This document shows, piece by piece, positions 1 to 7,552 of a stretch of 12,778 nt of DNA (position 1 is its first letter; each line of letters starts with the position of its first letter). The stretch comes from Gammaproteobacteria bacterium (GTDB lineage Bacteria; Pseudomonadota; Gammaproteobacteria; Xanthomonadales; Xanthomonadaceae), in contig JAUIJO010000072.1 in the NCBI GenBank assembly GCA_030431185.1, positions 1-12,778 of the forward strand. The letters run 5' to 3'. The notes under the pieces were generated by a model that had not been told where the DNA came from, made no database searches, and saw nothing but the letters and a program-made list of their open reading frames with translations. Both the position numbers and the translations under genes were made by a program.

Positions 1-587
1 TCGCGGATGTCGGACTTCACCAGCCACCAGAAGTGCAGGACCGCCAGCACCGCGATGGCGTAGACCAGTTTGTGCAGCCGCCCCCAGTTGCGACCCAGCC
101 AGCGGATCGCCGCCTGCGTGGACGTCGCCGCCAGCGGGACCAGCAGCAGCCAGGCCACGAAGCCGACGGTGATGTAGGGACGCTTGACGATCTCCTCGAA
201 GATCTGGGTCCAGTAACCGCGCAGGTCCAGTACGAGGTAGGCCAGCAGGTGCAGGGTCGCGTAGGCGAACGCGTAGAGCCCGAGCATGCGGCGGAAGCGC
301 AGCAGCACGGACTTGCCCGTCAACTGTCGCAACGGCGTCACCGCCAGGGTGAGCAACAGCAGGCGAAGTGCCCACAGGCCCAGCCGGTGCTCGATCTCGG
401 CGACCGGATCCGCCCCGAGTCCCCCGCTGCCGGTCATCCATTCCCGGTAGACCTGCCAGCCCAGGTAGGCGGCGGGGGCCAGCGCGAGCAGGTGTGCCAC
501 CGCCTTCGCCACCACCACCCCGGTCGGGGTTCGCGGACGCGCGGGTCGCTTGCGGCCCTTGGGGGCCGCGCCGTTGACCGTCGCCAT
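1..587 (-). CDS. msrQ: MsrQ, heme-binding membrane subunit of the MsrPQ methionine sulfoxide reductase (3' end off window)
   Basis: MsrQ is an inner-membrane heme b protein that passes electrons from the quinone pool or a flavin reductase to periplasmic MsrP. The readable part is 195 codons, starting at ATG 587-585 and running off the left edge. After a basic Ala/Pro/Arg-rich N-terminus it shows several hydrophobic spans (about 24-47, 69-86, 102-120, 138-155, 174-190). Family-typical histidines are His67, His113, His172 and His185; the RxHKLVYxxxxLxxLHFWW stretch at 170-188 is diagnostic. The start lies 5 bases after the msrP stop and I see no strong Shine-Dalgarno, so translation is probably coupled to msrP. 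Family members are about 200-220 residues, so only a short C-terminal piece is missing. The tail with any further heme ligand cannot be seen. The identification is secure from motifs plus the adjacent msrP. Confidence 0.93.
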   Translation of the reverse strand, partial: MATVNGAAPKGRKRPARPRTPTGVVVAKAVAHLLALAPAAYLGWQVYREWMTGSGGLGADPVAEIEHRLGLWALRLLLLTLAVTPLRQLTGKSVLLRFRRMLGLYAFAYATLHLLAYLVLDLRGYWTQIFEEIVKRPYITVGFVAWLLLVPLAATSTQAAIRWLGRNWGRLHKLVYAIAVLAVLHFWWLVKSDIR

Positions 588-592
588 CGATT

Positions 593-1561
<969 letters not shown>

Positions 1562-1749
1562 GACCGGCTCCATCGCTTGGCTGCACCATCGCATATACGC
1601 TGTGAACGCCCAAAAGGTTACGCCGGCAACGGACCGCAACCCCGGTGCTGCACTGCGGCATACTAGATGGCCCACCGGCCCGCCCCGCGGCAGGCCTTAT
1701 CTTTCACAGAAGATCGACGTAGAAGATCGCAACAGCCTTGGAGTCCCCG
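1562..1749. promoter_or_regulatory. Divergent msrP / serC intergenic region
   Basis: This 188-base region must hold the promoters for msrPQ (leftward) and the serC operon (rightward). On the minus strand TATATG (complement of 1592-1597) could be an msrP -10, but I find no good -35 at the right distance. On the plus strand CATACT at 1659-1664 is a possible serC -10, also without a clear -35. A GGAG (1740-1743) 6 bases before ATG 1750 is the serC ribosome site. A perfect 9-base direct repeat AGAAGATCG occurs at 1708-1716 and 1721-1729, just upstream of that site. Confidence 0.6.
1708..1729 (+). repeat. Direct repeat AGAAGATCG x2 in the serC leader
   Basis: Two identical 9-mers (1708-1716 and 1721-1729) are separated by ACGT, giving a 13-base period, and end 20 bases before the serC start. 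The repeat is seen directly. Its function is unknown: it could be a regulator site, an mRNA element or chance. Confidence 0.5.
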
Positions 1750-2835
1750 ATGACGCGTGCGTACAACTTCAGTGCCGGCCCGGCCACCCTGCCCGAATCC
1801 GTGTTGCAGCAGGCCCAGGCGGAAATGCTCGAATGGCACGGGGCGGGCGCGTCGATCGTCGAACTCAGCCACCGGGGACCGGAGTTCCTGCAGGTGGCCC
1901 AGGAGGCCGAGGCCGACCTGCGCCGCCTGATGGCGATCCCCGACGACTACGCGGTGCTGTTCCTGCAGGGCGGCGCCACCGGCCAGCAGGCCCTGATCCC
2001 GCTGAACATCGCCAGCCAAGGCCAGAAGGCCGACTACGTGTTGACGGGGCACTGGGGCAAGACCGCGATCAAGCAGGCCAAGCCCTATGTCGACGTGAAC
2101 ATCGCCGCCAGCAGCGAGGCGGGTGGGTATCGCGACGTCCCCGCGCGCGACACGTGGACGCTCTCCGAGGACGCGGCCTACGTGCACGTGACCGCCAACG
2201 AGACCATCCATGGCGTGGAGTTCCGGGACATCCCGGAGGTCGGCGACGTACCGCTGGTGGCGGACTTCAGTTCCAGCATCGTGTCCGAGCCGCTGGACGT
2301 GTCGAAGTTCGGCGTCATCTATGCCGGTGCGCAGAAGAACCTCGGACCGGTCGGCATCAGCGTGGTCATCATCCGGCGCGACCTGCTCGAGCGCGCGGGC
2401 CAGCCGCGGGCGGACATCTTCACCTATGCCTCGCACGTCGCGAAGGAATCGATGCTCAACACGCCGCCGACCTGGAACTGGTACCTGGCCGGGCTGGTGT
2501 TCAAGTGGATGCTCGGGCAGGGCGGGGTGGAGCATTTCGCCAAACTCAACGCGCGCAAGTCGGCACTGCTGTACGACGTGATCGACAACTCGGGCGGCTT
2601 CTACCGCAACGAGGTCGCGACCGGTGCACGCTCGCGGATGAACGTGCCCTTCTTCCTGAAGGACGAGGCGCTCGACAAGCCGTTCCTCGCCGAGGCCAGG
2701 GCCGCGGGCCTGATCTCGCTGAAGGGCCACCGCGCACTGGGCGGCATGCGCGCGTCCATCTACAACGCGATGCCCGAGGAGGGCGTGCAGGCGCTCGCGG
2801 ACTTCATGCGCGACTTCCAGCAACGCAACGGTTGA
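1750..2835 (+). CDS. serC: SerC, phosphoserine / phosphohydroxythreonine aminotransferase
   Basis: SerC is a cytoplasmic PLP enzyme converting 3-phosphohydroxypyruvate plus glutamate to phosphoserine. In gammaproteobacteria it also makes 4-phosphohydroxythreonine for pyridoxal phosphate synthesis. The product is 361 residues, the normal family length. It opens with the typical YNFSAGPATLP (5-15) and carries FLQGGATGQ (71-79), the cofactor region VADFSS (170-175), and the Schiff-base lysine Lys196 in YAGAQKNLGPVG (191-202). The C-terminus has GHRALGGMRASIYNAMP (326-342), which binds substrate phosphate. ATG 1750 is preferred over the in-frame TTG at 1738 because GGAG lies 6 bases before it and family proteins start there. 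It is the first gene of the serC-pheA-hisC-aroA run; 107 bases separate it from pheA. Confidence 0.97.
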   Translation: MTRAYNFSAGPATLPESVLQQAQAEMLEWHGAGASIVELSHRGPEFLQVAQEAEADLRRLMAIPDDYAVLFLQGGATGQQALIPLNIASQGQKADYVLTGHWGKTAIKQAKPYVDVNIAASSEAGGYRDVPARDTWTLSEDAAYVHVTANETIHGVEFRDIPEVGDVPLVADFSSSIVSEPLDVSKFGVIYAGAQKNLGPVGISVVIIRRDLLERAGQPRADIFTYASHVAKESMLNTPPTWNWYLAGLVFKWMLGQGGVEHFAKLNARKSALLYDVIDNSGGFYRNEVATGARSRMNVPFFLKDEALDKPFLAEARAAGLISLKGHRALGGMRASIYNAMPEEGVQALADFMRDFQQRNG

Positions 2836-2942
2836 GCGGCGCGCGCCGCCCGTGCCCGGCCGGGATGCCGGGCTGACCGGCCCGGGGGCAGGCATCCCGC
2901 CAGGGATCGCCGCGCCGGGCCCAAGAAGGCAGTGGAATACCG
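2836..2942 (+). other. serC-pheA intercistronic region with inverted repeats
   Basis: This 107-base gap holds a perfect 14-base palindrome directly after the serC stop (2836-2849). It also holds a larger inverted repeat: GGGATGCC at 2862-2869 pairs with GGCATCCC at 2891-2898, and GGGC at 2870-2873 can pair with GCCC at 2880-2883 inside it. No T-run follows, so a full Rho-independent terminator is unlikely. An mRNA-stabilising or partly attenuating structure between serC and pheA is possible. A weak ribosome site (GGA, 7 bases before ATG 2943) ends the gap. Confidence 0.45.
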
Positions 2943-4196
2943 ATGACTGAGAAAGCAAAGAGCGGCAAGGGCGCGAAGCCGAGGAAGGCGGGGAAGCCTG
3001 CGCCGGGCGCCGCGCCCCGTGCGAAGAAGGGGGCAGGCCCCGGGCGCCCGGCACCGCCGAGGGCACCCGGGCCGGCAAAGACCGCGGCGCCGGCCTCGCC
3101 TGCTTCCGGCAAGGCCGGCAAGCCCGACCTGGGCGAGTTGCGCATCCGCATCGATGGCATCGATCGCAGCATCCAGGCCTTGATCGCCGAGCGCGCCCAG
3201 TTCGCCGGCCAGGTCGGCCAGGCCAAGGGCAAGCTCGCCGCCGCCGTCGACTACTACCGTCCCGAGCGCGAGGCACAGGTGCTGCGCCGCGTGGTCGACC
3301 GCAACGACGGCCCGCTCAACGACGACGTGCTGGTGCGGGTATTCCGCGAGATCATGTCCGCCTGCCTGGCGCAGCAGGAGCCGTTGAAGATCGGCTTCCT
3401 CGGGCCGGAGGGCACGCATTCGCAGCAGGCGGTCTACAAGCACTTCGGCCATTCCATCCACGCATTGCCGTTGGGGACGATCGAGGAAGTGTTCCAGGAG
3501 GTCGAATCCGGCGCGGCCGATTTCGGCGTGGTGCCCGTGGAGAACTCCACGCAGGGCACCATCCAGTCGACGCTGGACATGTTCCTGACCTCCGGCGTGA
3601 AGATCTGCGGCGAGGTGGAGTTGCGCGTGCACCAGCACCTGCTGTCGCGCGTGGGCGCGATCGAAGGCATCGAGCGGGTCTACTCCCACCCGCAGTCCTT
3701 CGCGCAGTGCAAGGCCTGGCTGCGCCAGTACCTGCCCCATGCCGAGAAGATCCCGGTCAGCAGCAATGCCGAAGCGGCGAGGCGTGCGCGCGGTGCCGAC
3801 GATGCCGCCGCGATCGCGGGGATCAGCGCGGGCACGGTGTACGGACTCAAGAGCATCGCCGGCCCGATCGAGGACCGGCCCGACAACACGACCCGCTTCC
3901 TCGTCCTGGGGCGTGAACTGTTCCCGGCGTCGGGCAACGACCGCACGTCGCTGCTGGTGTTCATCAAGGACCAGCCGGGCGCGCTGTTCAACATCCTGGC
4001 GCCACTGGCACGGCATGGCCTGAGCATGAACCGGATCGAATCGAGGCCGGGGCATACCGGCCTGTGGCAGTACGCATTCTTCATCGACGTGGCCGGGCAC
4101 GTGGAGGAGGAGAACATGCGCCGGTCGCTGGCGGAGATGGCCGACTTCGTCGAGGACGTGAAGATACTCGGGTCCTACCCCGTCGCGATTTCATGA
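2943..4196 (+). CDS. pheA: PheA, bifunctional chorismate mutase / prephenate dehydratase
   Basis: PheA converts chorismate to prephenate and then to phenylpyruvate for phenylalanine synthesis, and is feedback-inhibited by phenylalanine. The 417 residues break down as follows: a low-complexity Lys/Ala/Pro/Gly tail (1-60); an AroQ-type chorismate mutase (about 63-145) with Arg67, Arg84, Lys95 and the RPERE segment (106-110) matching E. coli catalytic positions; prephenate dehydratase (148-322) with GPEGTHSQ (154-161), PVENSTQGT (198-206) and the catalytic DNTTRF (314-319); and an ACT regulatory domain (about 335-412) with GALF (346-349) and ESRP (366-369). The first folded residue is near 62, so the first 60 are extra relative to E. 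coli PheA. The stop overlaps the next gene's start (ATGA). All catalytic and regulatory motifs are present, so I expect a working, Phe-sensitive enzyme. Confidence 0.97.
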   Translation: MTEKAKSGKGAKPRKAGKPAPGAAPRAKKGAGPGRPAPPRAPGPAKTAAPASPASGKAGKPDLGELRIRIDGIDRSIQALIAERAQFAGQVGQAKGKLAAAVDYYRPEREAQVLRRVVDRNDGPLNDDVLVRVFREIMSACLAQQEPLKIGFLGPEGTHSQQAVYKHFGHSIHALPLGTIEEVFQEVESGAADFGVVPVENSTQGTIQSTLDMFLTSGVKICGEVELRVHQHLLSRVGAIEGIERVYSHPQSFAQCKAWLRQYLPHAEKIPVSSNAEAARRARGADDAAAIAGISAGTVYGLKSIAGPIEDRPDNTTRFLVLGRELFPASGNDRTSLLVFIKDQPGALFNILAPLARHGLSMNRIESRPGHTGLWQYAFFIDVAGHVEEENMRRSLAEMADFVEDVKILGSYPVAIS

Positions 4197-5365
4197 GCGC
4201 GCGCGTCGCTGATGCCCCGGGGCGGGGCGGGGCGGGCCACGGCTTCGACGAGGCCTGGTTCGCCTCGCGCGCGACGGCGGGGGTGCAGGCCCTGAAGGCC
4301 TACGACCCGGGCCACGACCTGGTGGCCTTCCGCCGCCGTTTCGGCGAGCTGGCGCTGGTCGAGCTGGGTTCCAACGAGAACCCCTACGGGCCGTCCGCCG
4401 ACGCCCGGGCGGCGATCCTCGACAACCTGCATGCCCTGCATCGCTACCCCGATCCGCTCGGGGGCGACCTGAAGCGGGCGCTGGCACGCGTGCACGGTGT
4501 CGGCATCGAGCGGCTGCTGCTGGGCAACGGTTCGCACGAGCTGCTGATGCAGCTGGCGCAGGTCTTCGCCGGTCCGGGCCTGGACGTGGTGTTCCCCCGG
4601 TTCGGCTTCGCGGTGTTCGCCCTCGCGACGCAGGCCGCTGGCGCGAACATGCGGATCGCCGAGCCCCTGCCGCGCGACGCGGCCATGCCCCTGGGGCACG
4701 ATCTGGAAGCCGTGCTGGCGGCGATCACGCCCGCCACGCGCCTGGTCTACCTGGCCAATCCGAACAACCCGACCGGCACCTGGTTCGGGGCCGGGGCGCT
4801 GGCCGACTTCCTCGGTCGCGTACCGGACGAGGTGATCGTGGTGGTCGACGAGGCCTACGCCGAGATGGCCGACGCGCCCGACTACGCCAGCGCGCTGGCA
4901 CTGCTGGAGCGGCATCCGAACCTCGTCGTCACCCGCACCTTCAGCAAGGCCTACGGACTGGCCGGGCTGCGCGTGGGGTACCTGGTCGCCGCCCCGGGCC
5001 TGGTGGCGGTCATGGAGCGCCTGCGCGAGAGTTTCAACGTCAATGGGCCGGCGCTGGCGGCATGCGAGGCCGCGTTGGGCGACACGGCGCACCTGCGCTG
5101 GGCCTGCGAGCGCAATGCGGAGCAACGTGCGGCGCTGGCGGAGGCCCTGCGGGCCCGGGGACTGGAGGTCTTCCCTTCGCAGACCAACTTCATCCTGGTG
5201 GACTTCGGCGTGGATGCAGCGCCGCTCGAGGCCGCGCTGGCCGCGCGCGGCGTGGTGCTGCGTCCGATGGGCGGCTACGGCCTGCCCCGCTGCCTGCGCA
5301 TCAGCGTGGGCAATCCCGACGAGAACCGGCGCCTGCTGGGCGCCCTCGACGAGGTGCTGGCATGA
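4193..5365 (+). CDS. hisC: HisC-like aminotransferase (histidinol-phosphate / aromatic amino acid)
   Basis: This is a PLP fold-type I aminotransferase of the HisC family (390 residues). The family converts imidazole-acetol phosphate to histidinol phosphate, and many members also transaminate phenylpyruvate and 4-hydroxyphenylpyruvate. Visible motifs are LGSNENPYG (58-66), the NPNNPTG loop (189-195), VVVDEAYAE (216-224), the Schiff-base lysine Lys252 in TFSKAYGLAGLRVGY (249-263), and the C-terminal LRISVG (368-373). ATG 4193 overlaps the pheA stop; the reading frame is open further upstream but only inside pheA. The position between pheA and aroA argues that its main job is the last step to phenylalanine/tyrosine, as proposed for the equivalent pseudomonad gene. 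A separate hisC in the histidine operon would be expected elsewhere but cannot be checked here. The symbol names the family, not proven substrate choice. Confidence 0.9.
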   Translation: MSARVADAPGRGGAGHGFDEAWFASRATAGVQALKAYDPGHDLVAFRRRFGELALVELGSNENPYGPSADARAAILDNLHALHRYPDPLGGDLKRALARVHGVGIERLLLGNGSHELLMQLAQVFAGPGLDVVFPRFGFAVFALATQAAGANMRIAEPLPRDAAMPLGHDLEAVLAAITPATRLVYLANPNNPTGTWFGAGALADFLGRVPDEVIVVVDEAYAEMADAPDYASALALLERHPNLVVTRTFSKAYGLAGLRVGYLVAAPGLVAVMERLRESFNVNGPALAACEAALGDTAHLRWACERNAEQRAALAEALRARGLEVFPSQTNFILVDFGVDAAPLEAALAARGVVLRPMGGYGLPRCLRISVGNPDENRRLLGALDEVLA

Positions 5366-6675
5366 GTGGATCGGGCGCGGCCTGGGTCGCGGGAGGCGGT
5401 CGCGCCGTGCAGGGCGAGCTGAAGGTGCCCGGCGACAAGTCGGTCTCGCACCGCGCGATCATGCTCGGCGCGCTGGCCGAGGGCACGACCCGCGTCAGCG
5501 GTTTCCTCGAGGGCGAGGACACGCGGGCGACCGCGCGGGTGTTCGAATCGCTCGGCGTCCGGATCGACACGCCCAGTGCCAGCGAGCGCGTCATCCAGGG
5601 GGCCGGCCTGTGGGGCTTGCATGCGCCATCGGGGGCACTCGACTGCGGCAACGCCGGCACCGGCATGCGCCTGCTGGCCGGCGTCCTGGCGGGGCAACGC
5701 TTCGACAGCACCCTGGTCGGCGATGGCTCGCTGTCCCGGCGGCCGATGCAGCGCGTCATGGACCCGCTGTCGCGGATGGGCGCCTCGTTCGAGGCCGAGC
5801 CCGGCGGCCTGCCTCCCTTGAGGATCCACGGGAATAAAGTCCTGCAAGGCATTGATCATCAAACAACTGTTGCGAGCGCCCAGGTCAAGTCGGCGATCTT
5901 GCTCGCCGGTTTGTACGCCCGGGGCGAGACGTCGGTGGTGGAGGCCCATCCCACCCGCGACTACACCGAGCGGATGCTGGCGGCGTTTGGCTGGCCGATC
6001 GAGTTTTCCCCCGGGCGGGCACGCCTGGCGGGCGGGCACGTGCTGCGGGCGACCGATATCGACGTGCCCGCCGACTTTTCCTCGGCGGCGTTCTTCCTGG
6101 TCGCGGCCAGCCTCGTGCCGGGCTCGGCCCTGCGTCTGCGGGCCGTGGGGATGAATCCGCGGCGGACGGGCCTGCTGGGCGCACTGCGCTTGATGGGCGC
6201 CGACATCGTCGAGGAGAACCCGCGCGAGCATGGCGGCGAGCCCGTCGCCGACCTTCTGGTGCGACACGCACCGCTGCGGGGGATCGAGGTGCCCGAAGCG
6301 CTGGTGCCGGACATGATCGACGAGTTCCCGGCGCTGTTCGTCGCGGCCGCCGCGGCCCGGGGCCGCACCGTGGTCCGGGGCGCATCGGAATTGAGGGTCA
6401 AGGAGTCCGACCGTATCGCGACGATGGCGGCCGGACTCCGGGCACTGGGCGTGTCCATCGACGAGACCCCGGACGGGGCCGTGATCGAGGGCGGTCGCAT
6501 CGGCGGGGGGACCGTCCACAGCCACGGCGACCACCGGATCGCGATGAGCTTCGCGGTCGCGGCCCAGATCGCCGGCGACGAGGTGCGGATCGAGGACGTC
6601 GCCAACGTGGCCACCTCGTTCCCCGGCTTCGTGGCTTTGTCGAACGGTATCGGCATGGGCCTGGCCGAGGCCTGA
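5362..6675 (+). CDS. aroA: AroA, 3-phosphoshikimate 1-carboxyvinyltransferase (EPSP synthase)
   Basis: EPSP synthase joins shikimate-3-phosphate and phosphoenolpyruvate in the shikimate pathway, upstream of PheA. It is 437 residues, a normal length. Motifs: VPGDKSVSHRA (22-32), DCGNAGTGMRLLAG (94-107), DGSLSRRPM (121-129), ASAQVKSA (171-178), DFSSAAFFLVA (238-248), MIDEFP (318-323), ELRVKESDR (343-351) and HGDHRIAMS (388-396). ATG 5362 overlaps the hisC stop (ATGA) and GAGG lies 7 bases before it. Overall wording is closer to CP4-like enzymes than to E. coli AroA. However, Gly99 replaces the alanine of the glyphosate-insensitive GNAATG motif, and RDYTE (199-203) replaces RDHTE. Codons at 5833-5871 are strikingly AT-rich compared with the rest of the gene. 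Confidence 0.96.
   Translation: MSGSGAAWVAGGGRAVQGELKVPGDKSVSHRAIMLGALAEGTTRVSGFLEGEDTRATARVFESLGVRIDTPSASERVIQGAGLWGLHAPSGALDCGNAGTGMRLLAGVLAGQRFDSTLVGDGSLSRRPMQRVMDPLSRMGASFEAEPGGLPPLRIHGNKVLQGIDHQTTVASAQVKSAILLAGLYARGETSVVEAHPTRDYTERMLAAFGWPIEFSPGRARLAGGHVLRATDIDVPADFSSAAFFLVAASLVPGSALRLRAVGMNPRRTGLLGALRLMGADIVEENPREHGGEPVADLLVRHAPLRGIEVPEALVPDMIDEFPALFVAAAAARGRTVVRGASELRVKESDRIATMAAGLRALGVSIDETPDGAVIEGGRIGGGTVHSHGDHRIAMSFAVAAQIAGDEVRIEDVANVATSFPGFVALSNGIGMGLAEA
5833..5871 (+). other. AT-rich codon patch inside aroA
   Basis: Residues 158-170 of AroA use AAT, AAA, CAA, ATT, GAT, CAT, ACA, ACT and GTT codons. I count 16 G+C in 40 bases (5831-5870), against well over 65% on both sides. The frame is intact and the patch ends just before the conserved SAQVK motif. 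It may be a small recombination tract or a tolerated variable loop. Confidence 0.6.
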
Positions 6676-6696
6676 GCGGGGACGCCGCGTCCGCGC
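6676..6696 (+). terminator. Candidate hairpin after aroA
   Basis: Immediately after the aroA stop, a 9-base stem with one mismatch (6676-6684 with 6688-6696) closes a 3-base CCG loop. It lies in the 48-base gap between the convergent aroA and TonB-family genes, so it could end both transcripts. There is no T-tract on either strand, so the call is weak. Confidence 0.35.
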
Positions 6697-6723
6697 CCGG
6701 ATGTCCTCGCCGGCGGGCCGAGG

Positions 6724-7422
6724 CTAGCGCTTGAACTCGATGGGCACGTTGACCGATGCCTCGACCGCCTGGCCGTTCGACTCGGCCGGCTGGAACCGCC
6801 AGCGGCGCACCGCGTCCATCGCCGCGCGGTCCAGGCGGCGATAGCCGCTGCTGCGGGCGATGTCGATGTCGCGCGGACGGCCATCGAGGCCGATCGTCGC
6901 GCGCACCATCACCGTGCCGGTCTCGCCCCGTCGCAGCGACGTCGCCGGATAGCGCGGCGGCGGGGTCTGGCCGGGGATTGGACGCGGTTCACCCACCGCC
7001 GCGGGCGGCAGCGGGTCCATGGCGACGGGTGCGGGCAACGGCGCTTCGCTGGGCGCCGGGGGCGGTGGCGGGGCGGGCGGCTCCACCAGGTGCGGCCGCG
7101 AGTCGTCGTCGGCGATCCGTGCCGGCGCATCGCCCATGCCACTGGCGCCATCGTCGTCGGCCGGCAACGGGGAGGGCAGCGCGGTGTAGGCGGGGCCATC
7201 GGCAGTGGGCGGCGCGGGGTCCGATGCGTCGGGCGCGTCATCCCGTCGCCCCGCCATCCATGCGAGCAGGAACAAGAGCAGGCCCGCGACGAGCGCACCG
7301 AGCAGCCAGGCCCAGGTGTGCGGCAAGGGCCGCCAGGCACTGAAATCGATGCCCCGGTCTTCCGCCGCGGCGCGCCTGCGGGCGTGTGGATGGGTGGACG
7401 ATCGGGCAGTCGAGGCAGGCAT
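6724..7422 (-). CDS. TonB-family energy transducer (orphan)
   Basis: TonB proteins span the periplasm and pass inner-membrane energy from ExbB/ExbD to outer-membrane receptors. This 232-residue protein has an Arg-rich cytoplasmic N-terminus of about 35 residues, one membrane span (about 36-57), an acidic then proline-rich periplasmic linker (about 60-155, with PPAPPPPPAP at 115-124), and a TonB C-terminal domain (about 157-230). That domain contains the family pattern RYP, GxVxVxxxIxxxGxxxxIxIxxSSGxxxLDxAAxxAVRxWRFxPA. The start is ATG 7422 and I see no strong Shine-Dalgarno. No exbB/exbD or receptor gene lies next to it, and it is convergent with aroA and divergent from serS. It might serve a specific receptor or a non-classical role in envelope stability; the sequence does not decide. 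Confidence 0.85.
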   Translation of the reverse strand: MPASTARSSTHPHARRRAAAEDRGIDFSAWRPLPHTWAWLLGALVAGLLLFLLAWMAGRRDDAPDASDPAPPTADGPAYTALPSPLPADDDGASGMGDAPARIADDDSRPHLVEPPAPPPPPAPSEAPLPAPVAMDPLPPAAVGEPRPIPGQTPPPRYPATSLRRGETGTVMVRATIGLDGRPRDIDIARSSGYRRLDRAAMDAVRRWRFQPAESNGQAVEASVNVPIEFKR

Positions 7423-7552
7423 GGATCAATGCGCGGATCGGGAACGTGTCCCCATTCTGGCACGTGGGCCGGTGAACCCGGCACGAACGCGGGCGACAGG
7501 CGCGCCCGGACCGGCGATAATCACCGGCCCGTTCCGCCAGCGACCCGACCCC
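7423..7552. promoter_or_regulatory. Divergent TonB-gene / serS intergenic region with candidate serS promoter
   Basis: On the plus strand, GCGACA (7493-7498), a 17-base spacer and GATAAT (7516-7521) match a sigma-70 promoter (4/6 and 5/6). The expected start near 7528 would give a leader of about 25 bases for serS. An imperfect 17-base palindrome (7511-7527, arms CCGGcGAT / ATCaCCGG) covers the -10 box and could be an operator. No Shine-Dalgarno is visible before serS. I find no convincing promoter for the leftward TonB gene. Confidence 0.55.

Noticed and set aside
1663..3276. Minus-strand open frame of 537 codons opposite serC and pheA
   Set aside because: SerC and PheA have full family motifs on the plus strand. 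The antisense translation is Arg/Ala/Pro-rich without domain features.
4064..4192. Upstream GTG start for the hisC-type gene inside pheA
   Set aside because: It would add 43 Arg/Gly-rich residues unlike the family. ATG 4193 makes the usual ATGA overlap with pheA.
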